A stretch of 5,396 bases of DNA. It comes from CAYYYG01 sp964476135. GTDB taxonomy: Bacteria; Patescibacteriota; Microgenomatia; UBA1406; GWC2-37-13. Position numbers and translations under genes: made by a program. The DNA lies in NCBI GenBank assembly GCA_964476135.1, contig CAYYYG010000051.1, positions 1 through 5,396 of the forward strand, in the 5' to 3' direction. Below the pieces are notes generated by a model. It ran no database searches, was not told the DNA's origin, and saw only the letters and a list, made by a program, of their open reading frames with translations. Shown here piece after piece: positions 1 through 5,042 of the stretch (its first letter is position 1; each line of letters opens with the position of its first letter).

Positions 1-17
1 TTTTTTTATTTTTCTTT

Positions 18-46
18 TTGTAAAGAATAAATGAAAAGTATGTATT
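18..46 (+). promoter_or_regulatory. Weak candidate plus-strand promoter
   Basis: TTGTAA (18-23), then 17 bases, then TGTATT (41-46). Each hexamer matches the consensus in 4 of 6 positions. A start near 52-54 would open a transcript at the 8-bp hairpin (50-71) and could run to the T-tract at 323-328. The surrounding sequence is T-rich and such matches occur by chance. Confidence 0.2.
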
Positions 47-49
47 TCG

Positions 50-71
50 TTTAGGTCTTCACGGACCTAAA
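50..71 (+). other. Perfect 8-bp hairpin
   Basis: TTTAGGTC (50-57) and GACCTAAA (64-71) are exact inverted repeats around the 6-base loop TTCACG. No T-tract follows on either strand, so this is not a standard terminator. It would sit at the 5' end of any plus-strand transcript starting from the promoter-like element at 18-46. It could be a 5' RNA stabilising hairpin or a protein-binding operator. Confidence 0.4.
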
Positions 72-127
72 GCCAACGTTCAGCAGACTTTAAACTAAAC
101 TCGAGCTACAAACTCAACTTAAAAAAG

Positions 128-160
128 TAGGGGTCTATTCAGCAATGAATGGATTTCCTA
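128..160. other. Stem-loop with GCAA tetraloop; minus-strand reading is terminator-like
   Basis: On the plus strand TAGGGGTCTATTCA (128-141) pairs with TGAATGGATTTCCTA (146-160) around a GCAA loop of GNRA type, giving about 14-15 pairs with one bulged T (154). Three of the pairs are G-U, which favours folding of a plus-strand RNA. On the minus strand those become mismatches, but 5+2+4 pairs remain and the stem runs directly into CTTTTTT (127-121), the form of an intrinsic terminator about 180 bases past the SAM-hydrolase-like stop. Both readings are possible. Confidence 0.45.
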
Positions 161-303
161 ACCCGATTATTTGATTAAACTAAATTTTTATATCTGAAGA
201 CTTCGTAAGGTTCTTTCTTTAGGCACCCATTAGATCTTCACAATTATCTTTCATGGGAATTTTGTGATACATCTTTTATTAGAGAGATAAATCAGAAAGT
301 AAA

Positions 304-328
304 ATACCTTTTATTAGGTGTGTTTTTT
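304..328 (+). terminator. Weak, possibly bidirectional rho-independent terminator
   Basis: On the plus strand, ATACCT (304-309) can pair with AGGTGT (316-321; one G-U pair) around a 6-base loop, followed by G and six Ts (323-328). On the minus strand the core ACCT/AGGT pairs remain, preceded by six As and followed by TTTTACTTT, so it could also stop the SAM-hydrolase-like transcript 16 bases after its stop codon. The stem is short and AT-rich, so strength is doubtful. Confidence 0.4.
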
Positions 329-343
329 ATGGCTTATACAATA

Positions 344-1171
344 TTATGAAGACTGAAAATAGATCTCTGCCCCAGGCCGCGGGTTATCGAAGAGTCCGGC
401 GCCTGTCGTGATATTTTTTTCGGTAAAATGCCGATGGACCGTCAATTCTACGTATGGATTGTCTGGAGCTCCCGATGAACCCGGATACATAACGAGCTCA
501 CCCTGTTTTCCACCGAATAAATTGGTTACATGTCTAGCTTCAAGAGTCACATCATTAATCGTAACCTCAAGTTTCTCACCGATTTCACATTTCCCTTTAA
601 GCTCTTCATGAGTTATCGTAGTTTTTATATTTCCGAAGTTATCTATATGGCCAATATAATGCCCTCTAATTTGCGGAATCATTTCGAGTCTCAGCTCCTC
701 AAGTTCGAGCTCATCCTGCATCGCATCCATAAGATGTGCGGATACTCTTGAATATAAATCACGTGAACGGAACTGACTGCCCTTATCTAGACCCTTATAT
801 GTAAAAGCTTCATCGATATCCTTATATATAAACGAAAAATTAAAGCCTGCATTCGGTCCGCAAAGATACATTCCCGATTTTAACCTGAGAATAATAAATT
901 CAGCTCCTTTTGACTGCTCAACGCCTTCAGTCGACTCAAGTCGAGGATCGGTGTTTTGAAATATAACTGTCTCTAAAGGGCGTCCGTAACGCTCCTCAGT
1001 TAATACAACTTGTGATATAAGAAATCCTGTATGAATAGTTGATGGAGTAGAAGCAACAAAACGTATATTGGCACCGGCAGAATCTTTCAAAAAGCCTTGC
1101 ACCGCAGTCGCAATCTCCTGCGTTGCCAGCGGGTCCGAAACGCAATCAGATATAACAATCAAATTTTTCAT
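344..1171 (-). CDS. SAM hydrolase / SAM hydroxide adenosyltransferase (DUF62) family protein, divergent active site
   Basis: The 275-residue length fits the family, which splits S-adenosylmethionine with hydroxide (to adenosine and methionine) or, in relatives, with halide. Family landmarks in order: N-terminal strand with ISDCVSD (D9, D13) at the usual TDFGxxD; NTDPRLES (D75) at the usual VDPGVG; CGPNAGF (105-110) at the usual PDNG; FRSRDLYSRVSAHL (134-147) at the usual FHGRDxFxPxAAxL; IDNFGNIKTTI (176-186) at the usual DxFGNxxTNI, which helps hold the adenine; and a C-terminal beta domain with GELVMYPGSSGA. Of the catalytic Asp-Arg-His triad described for the archaeal enzyme, Asp remains (D75), His is replaced by R135, and the Arg position is not clearly kept because about eight residues are inserted between D75 and the PNAG motif. 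SAM binding is plausible, but hydrolysis cannot be assumed. Start ATG 1171 begins directly at the first strand. No Shine-Dalgarno sequence is seen. Confidence 0.72.
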   Translation of the reverse strand: MKNLIVISDCVSDPLATQEIATAVQGFLKDSAGANIRFVASTPSTIHTGFLISQVVLTEERYGRPLETVIFQNTDPRLESTEGVEQSKGAEFIILRLKSGMYLCGPNAGFNFSFIYKDIDEAFTYKGLDKGSQFRSRDLYSRVSAHLMDAMQDELELEELRLEMIPQIRGHYIGHIDNFGNIKTTITHEELKGKCEIGEKLEVTINDVTLEARHVTNLFGGKQGELVMYPGSSGAPDNPYVELTVHRHFTEKNITTGAGLFDNPRPGAEIYFQSS

Positions 1172-1180
1172 TTGCTTATT

Positions 1181-1189
1181 ATTATAACA
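1181..1189 (-). promoter_or_regulatory. Extended -10 promoter element before the SAM-hydrolase-like gene
   Basis: The minus strand reads TGTTATAAT here, a perfect extended -10 (TGnTATAAT), ending 9 bases before the ATG at 1171. No good -35 sits 16-18 bases upstream, which is common for extended -10 promoters. Transcription would begin at or within a few bases of the start codon, giving a leaderless or nearly leaderless message. It lies in the 37-base gap after the NRAMP stop and would allow separate expression of the last gene. Confidence 0.45.
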
Positions 1190-1208
1190 AAATATGCGAG
1201 AAATATCA

Positions 1209-2435
1209 TCAGATCAAGCTAGATATAATCGCAATACATGAGGCTATAACTATAAAAATCGAAGAGGCGTACGCTATTAAATTATAGGTTAATCCATTAG
1301 TATATTTACCCATAATTTCCTTATTATTGATAATTTTAAGAATATAAAAGAAAAAAACGGGTAAGAGTACGCCATTTAGCGATTGAGTATATAACACAAT
1401 CTTAAACAGAGGAAAAAACGGCGTGACCACAAGTATCGATGCGACCACGATGTTAAAAAGAAAAATTCCATAAAAAGTTTTACCTTTAACATAAGGCTCA
1501 TCTAGCGAACCGACAAACCCAAAGAACTCAGTGAAAGCATAAGCCGAAGTAAGAGACACAATGGTCATACCAATAATTGCCGCATTAAGTAATCCAATTG
1601 CAAACAGCAGACTCGCAAACTCGCCTGCAAACGGCTTTATCGCCATGGCTGCCTGCTCACCCGACCCAAGTGGAATCTTATTTACATATAAAGTCGTTGC
1701 AGTTGCCAGCATGATGAAAAACGTAAAAAAATTCGAGAGAAAAGCACCGATAAAAGCTTCGATTTTTGCAAAAGCAAGGCGTCTCACCGGTACTTTTTTA
1801 TCTTTCATGTAACTTTGTACAAAAAATTGCCCCCATGGTGTGATGGTAGTACCGATGATCGCGATTAAGATAAGAAAGGAGTCCTTAGAAAATATATTCG
1901 GTTTTGGTATTACGAGACTCTTCATCGATTCTGCCCAATCAGGCCGGCCCTTAATCGCGGAAAAAAGATATGCGAAGTAAAATATCATACCTGATAAAAA
2001 TACCTTTTGACTCTTTTCGTATTTAGTCTGTGTTATCAGCAAGAATGAAAGAACGACGGCAATTGCGATCAAAGGTATCGCCGGAAAACCGAGCATTTCC
2101 GCAGACGTTTTGAGAGCAGCGATATTTGTAAGCAATGTGCCGAAATTGGCGACAATAATGAGGAAAAATACGATAATCGCAGTTCTCACACCGAACATCT
2201 CACGTATTAAATCACCCAAACCTTTTCCCGTAACTATCGCAATCCTCGATCCCATTTCCTGAGTAATCGCATAAAGGAGTGTGAGGAACGGCAATGTGAC
2301 AAGGGCGGCATAGCCTAATTTTGCACCCGCAAGTGAATAGGTAATAACACCGCCGCCGTCATTTCCAGCCATTGTGGCAATTACTGAAGGACCGAGTACT
2401 GAGAGTAAAATAATTAAGTTATTTATTATCTTCAT
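1209..2435 (-). CDS. NRAMP-superfamily divalent metal transporter, divergent metal-site motifs (NRMT-like)
   Basis: The 408-residue protein has about eleven hydrophobic segments, as in the NRAMP/LeuT fold. TM1 has LGPSVIATMAGNDGGG: D26 falls at the metal-binding Asp of the classical DPGN motif, but the motif reads DGGG. It continues with ITYSLAGAKLGY, typical of the family, then IAIVTGKGLGDLIRE, matching the conserved loop after TM2. TM6 has IGTTITPWGQFF, with TPW (199-201) where classical Mn/Fe NRAMPs have MPH. Loss of the TM6 Met is known in NRAMP-related Mg2+/Mn2+ transporters and other divergent clades, so the substrate is probably a divalent cation but not certainly Fe/Mn. It follows the CBS/MgtE_N gene by 15 bases and is very likely cotranscribed with it. 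I chose ATG 2435; an in-frame GTG at 2441 would add two residues, and neither has a clear Shine-Dalgarno sequence. The gene stops at TGA with no terminator hairpin after it. Confidence 0.88.
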   Translation of the reverse strand: MKIINNLIILLSVLGPSVIATMAGNDGGGVITYSLAGAKLGYAALVTLPFLTLLYAITQEMGSRIAIVTGKGLGDLIREMFGVRTAIIVFFLIIVANFGTLLTNIAALKTSAEMLGFPAIPLIAIAVVLSFLLITQTKYEKSQKVFLSGMIFYFAYLFSAIKGRPDWAESMKSLVIPKPNIFSKDSFLILIAIIGTTITPWGQFFVQSYMKDKKVPVRRLAFAKIEAFIGAFLSNFFTFFIMLATATTLYVNKIPLGSGEQAAMAIKPFAGEFASLLFAIGLLNAAIIGMTIVSLTSAYAFTEFFGFVGSLDEPYVKGKTFYGIFLFNIVVASILVVTPFFPLFKIVLYTQSLNGVLLPVFFFYILKIINNKEIMGKYTNGLTYNLIAYASSIFIVIASCIAIISSLI

Positions 2436-2450
2436 AACCACGAGTAAAAG

Positions 2451-3671
2451 TTATTCGGATCCGGATTTAATAAATTCAGCAAGATCATCTATTGTGACTA
2501 TACCTAATATTTTCTTGTTTCTGCCTGTTACCGGCAGTGCCTGAAGTCTATATTTGATCATTTTATTTATCGCAATTTCCTCCGGCGTCGTCAGATGTAC
2601 GACAACCACATTCTGAACCATAAATCGGTACATTTGTGCATCCAAATCTTGCATGAGTAATTCGTGCAAATTAACGACACCGATTAGCTGCTCCTCTTTA
2701 TTAATAATATAAATATAATACAAGTAAGAAAAATCTGCCGTCTCTTTTTTTACCTTGTTTATAACTTGCCGAACTGTGTCTTCGGGGAATGCGGTTATGA
2801 ATTGCGATGTGATAAAATCACCGATCGGGGTCTTTGCCAATCCCAACAAATACTCAATCTTACTTCTTCTGTCGGGCTGCAGTTTCGATACTATCCCATC
2901 CCTTCTTTTCTGAGATAGAGTCAATAAGATGTCTACCGCTTCATCCGGATCGATTACAGAAATCACTTTTGCCGCTTTTTCATCGGTAAAGCTCTTAAAG
3001 AGCGTTTGTTGATAATTTACATTGAGGCTTTCGATGACTTCACTGGCAAACCCCTCATCCAGGACATTCAATATTTTGGCAATATTTTTTGTAGTCGTAG
3101 TTTCGAGATAATCAGCAAGATCTTCTGGTCTAATGCGCTTCAATTTTTCCTGCTCCTGCTTAAGCTGCACATGTCCGCGGGCAAGCTCAAGCGGCTGAAT
3201 ATCGGCCCAGGAAAGATAATTAGGTCCCAAACCAATATTGAGTGCGTGCGCAATGCGCAGTATTTTATCTTCAATCCTCAGCCAACGCAGTATGCCAAGT
3301 ATGCCGATATCAACACCCGCTATATAATAATTCGGCTTACTCGACTGTATAACTATATCGTTAACCCTAACGATTTTACTGCCTTTAATGTCTATTATCT
3401 GCTTGTCGAGTAAATTTTTCTCTACATAAAGCTCATTTGTTTCAAGGGAGGCTGTTTCGTATTCTTTCTTGATAACGATATTGGAGTTGATTTTGTTTAG
3501 ATAAGATAGAGGAACAATAAATATTGATTCGTTTTTCTGCTTAGGTTTAATTACTAGTTTTGTTATATTTGGCTTATCTAGGGCTAAAAAAATGATGTCT
3601 TGGAGTTTGCCTACATGCACTCCATCTTCCGTAAAAATTTTTTTATTTTTCAGTTCCGAAAAATAAAGCAT
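2451..3671 (-). CDS. Soluble PRC-barrel / MgtE_N / tandem CBS protein, putative divalent-cation sensor for the adjacent transporter
   Basis: This 406-residue protein has no membrane segment and should be cytoplasmic. In order: a PRC-barrel-like domain (about 2-62, with DGVHVGKLQDIIF); a second PRC-like domain (about 84-165, with KIVRVNDI, AGVDIGILGILRWL and an SWADIQPLE end); a MgtE_N helical superhelix (about 175-282, opening RPEDLADYLE and carrying repeated DE/DPDEAVDIL segments); and two CBS domains (about 285-342 and 349-403, with LIGVVNLHELL and ILGIVTIDDLAEF). In MgtE Mg2+ channels the N and CBS domains bind Mg2+ and gate the pore. Here the pore domain is absent and a transporter gene follows after 15 bases, so the inference is that this protein senses a cation and controls that transporter. 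This architecture next to an NRAMP gene is known to me from other bacteria. The ATG at 3671 has no Shine-Dalgarno sequence, but no other Met lies near the N terminus and the PRC fold needs these residues. True function is untested. Confidence 0.85.
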   Translation of the reverse strand: MLYFSELKNKKIFTEDGVHVGKLQDIIFLALDKPNITKLVIKPKQKNESIFIVPLSYLNKINSNIVIKKEYETASLETNELYVEKNLLDKQIIDIKGSKIVRVNDIVIQSSKPNYYIAGVDIGILGILRWLRIEDKILRIAHALNIGLGPNYLSWADIQPLELARGHVQLKQEQEKLKRIRPEDLADYLETTTTKNIAKILNVLDEGFASEVIESLNVNYQQTLFKSFTDEKAAKVISVIDPDEAVDILLTLSQKRRDGIVSKLQPDRRSKIEYLLGLAKTPIGDFITSQFITAFPEDTVRQVINKVKKETADFSYLYYIYIINKEEQLIGVVNLHELLMQDLDAQMYRFMVQNVVVVHLTTPEEIAINKMIKYRLQALPVTGRNKKILGIVTIDDLAEFIKSGSE

Positions 3672-3688
3672 AAATTTTTTATGTGTAA

Positions 3689-3712
3689 ATTATACATATT
3701 TGGATTATTATA
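3689..3712 (-). promoter_or_regulatory. Two candidate -10 boxes upstream of the PRC/MgtE_N/CBS gene
   Basis: The 56-base gap between the phosphoesterase stop and the next ATG (3671) holds two perfect TATAAT hexamers on the minus strand, at 3712-3707 and 3694-3689. The nearer one ends 17 bases before the ATG, giving a leader of roughly 10 bases. Neither has a convincing -35 at 16-18 bases; a TTGCCA at 3727-3722 is only 9 bases from the first box. The gap has no obvious terminator hairpin, so read-through from the upstream gene is also possible. Confidence 0.35.
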
Positions 3713-3727
3713 CTCTAAATCTGGCAA

Positions 3728-4996
3728 TTATATAGGCTGGCTGAAATATCCATTTCTAAATATCTGGAAATCAGCGAGTTCTACTTTGCTATTCAGGTCA
3801 AAATCTGCGTTTTTAGTTGATAATGTGTTGGTGAATTCTTTCCTAAATATCTCAAAATCGGATAATTTAATAAAATTATCGCAATCTGCATCTCCCTGTG
3901 TTTTTTTGGAACATCCAGGCACGGTCGGCACCGGCGTACCTGCGCCGCCGGAGCCTGCGGAGATATCAAACTCATCAACGATCACGTTGTTTATATTCTT
4001 AAAATACCCATGAGCTTTATATGGATCACCCTGATAATTAAACACTATAAAAAGCGCACCATATGTCGCACCCTGATCTGATGTATATATTTTTGCCCAT
4101 TCACCATTACATCCGTATGGGTAAGTTGCCGGCAAACAACGCTGTTGAGTACGGATACTGCTACCGCCAAGACCCGATACGAACGCAAATGTTTTGCCTG
4201 GAGCTACGCAGAGTTGTGTCGGAGAGTTACATGATGGATCTACCGTCTGAGACGTCATATTAGTCAACGTTTTTGTGCGATGATAAGTATGCTCATGGGA
4301 AGTGGAAATTATCGCACCTGCTTCACGGCATGCCTCATATGCTTGCCAGCCAACCGAATCGGACTTTCCTCCAACCTGCATTGCCTGCTGATTCTCGTGC
4401 CAGTTGCATATTTTCCAAATCGCATTCGACTGAGCCAGTTGTGCTTTTATGTAATTAACAAAAGCCGGTTCGTCTTTGCTTGAATTGGAACCGATTCCCA
4501 TTTCAAGAAAAAATAACCCTTTGAAGTTGCAGGTCGCCATATTGCCTTTATCTCCAGTGCAAAACGTACCACTTCTCCGGGCCAGCACGGCCTGATATCC
4601 ACCATTCGGAGTGGTCCAATTTGCCACATCATGATTCCCTATATTTCCGAAATAGGGGATAGACGTCTGCAAAATTTTCTCGATCTGACCGTCGAATTGC
4701 GCCGGGTCATTTTTATATTCAAAATCACCCGTATGAATTACCGCCTGAGCTCCTTCATTTTTTACAAGCTGCAATACTTTTTCAGCGTTAGAACCTAATC
4801 CCTGATCGCCTATAAACGCAATTTTCAGGTTAGGATCTGTTGCGGCCGTACCGGTTGCCGCCTCTACCTTGGAACTATTGAAAGAATTAAATCGGGGAAT
4901 GACCGAATATCCTACAAATAATAGTAGCGTTATGAATAACACCGCAACAAGCGCGCTGCTTAGATTTACAAAAGCTTTACTTCTGTTTATACGCAT
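3728..4996 (-). CDS. Exported purple-acid-phosphatase-like metallophosphoesterase with C-terminal dockerin
   Basis: This 422-residue protein probably hydrolyses phosphate esters outside the membrane. The N terminus is basic (R2, R5, K7), followed by a hydrophobic helix at about 11-31, acting as signal peptide or membrane anchor; V44-E-A-A is a possible cleavage site. The calcineurin-like domain (about 57-340) shows all metal motifs: GDQG (D64), GDFEY (D91, Y94), GNHD (N121, H122), WHEN (H200) and SHEHTY (H234, H236). The Tyr in GDxxY and the GDxG form point to the purple acid phosphatase-type subgroup. Ten cysteines, many closely spaced (146/156, 256/263, 287/296, 362/372), suggest disulfides and agree with export. 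A Gly/Pro/Thr linker (about 347-361) leads to two dockerin-type Ca2+ loops: D369-D371-D373-I376-D380 and D398-D400-N402-V405-D409, each followed by a helix. The substrate is unknown and no cohesin partner is visible here. ATG 4996 is chosen because it yields the full signal segment. Confidence 0.85.
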   Translation of the reverse strand: MRINRSKAFVNLSSALVAVLFITLLLFVGYSVIPRFNSFNSSKVEAATGTAATDPNLKIAFIGDQGLGSNAEKVLQLVKNEGAQAVIHTGDFEYKNDPAQFDGQIEKILQTSIPYFGNIGNHDVANWTTPNGGYQAVLARRSGTFCTGDKGNMATCNFKGLFFLEMGIGSNSSKDEPAFVNYIKAQLAQSNAIWKICNWHENQQAMQVGGKSDSVGWQAYEACREAGAIISTSHEHTYHRTKTLTNMTSQTVDPSCNSPTQLCVAPGKTFAFVSGLGGSSIRTQQRCLPATYPYGCNGEWAKIYTSDQGATYGALFIVFNYQGDPYKAHGYFKNINNVIVDEFDISAGSGGAGTPVPTVPGCSKKTQGDADCDNFIKLSDFEIFRKEFTNTLSTKNADFDLNSKVELADFQIFRNGYFSQPI

Positions 4997-5011
4997 TTGA
5001 AATATATAACG

Positions 5012-5040
5012 ATAATAATCTCATTTTTCTAAAAATTCAA
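5012..5040 (-). promoter_or_regulatory. Candidate sigma70-type promoter of the metallophosphoesterase gene
   Basis: Reading the minus strand, TTGAAT (5040-5035) is followed by exactly 17 bases and then TATTAT (5017-5012). The box ends 15 bases before the ATG at 4996, so transcription would begin about 8 bases upstream of the start codon. The spacing is ideal and the hexamers match the consensus in 4/6 (-35) and 5/6 (-10) positions. The region is AT-rich, so chance matches are easy. There is no purine-rich Shine-Dalgarno sequence between box and ATG. Confidence 0.4.
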
Positions 5041-5042
5041 CC

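Larger units (their letters stand above)
50..328 (+). ncRNA. Gene-free stretch 1-343; possible unidentified structured RNA
   Basis: Positions 1-343 contain no credible protein gene; the longest ATG frames noticed are about ten codons. The stretch holds a T-rich start (1-19), a weak plus-strand promoter-like pair, a perfect hairpin (50-71), a long G-U-containing hairpin with GCAA loop (128-160), a possible pseudoknot (226-267) and a terminator-like stem plus T6 (304-328). Taken together these could define a plus-strand RNA of about 275 bases converging on the SAM-hydrolase-like gene. I recognised no family: no tRNA-like T-arm, no SRP, RNase P, 6S or riboswitch core motif. The alternative is a long 3' untranslated region of the minus-strand gene. 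This is a hypothesis, not an identification. Confidence 0.25.

Noticed and set aside
1..19. T-rich run at the left edge as the T-tract of a plus-strand terminator
   Set aside because: Any stem would lie outside the window, so the call cannot be supported.
50..174. tmRNA (ssrA) with the 50-71 hairpin before a tag frame starting at GCC (73-75)
   Set aside because: The frame would give a short tag ending in Leu-Asn, not the usual Leu-Ala-Ala type, and no tRNA-like 3' half with a GGTTCGA-type T-arm and CCA end follows before position 343.
2436..2441. GTG at 2441 as the start of the NRAMP-like gene
   Set aside because: It adds only two residues before an ATG, and neither site has a Shine-Dalgarno sequence; ATG 2435 is simpler, but the difference cannot be settled here.
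3006..3413. Plus-strand open frame of 135 codons
   Set aside because: It is fully antisense to the MgtE_N and PRC regions of the minus-strand gene, with no recognisable motif.
3600..4013. Plus-strand open frame of 137 codons
   Set aside because: It lies antisense across the end of the phosphoesterase and the start of the PRC/CBS gene, and shows no domain-like pattern; the minus-strand frames carry clear family motifs.
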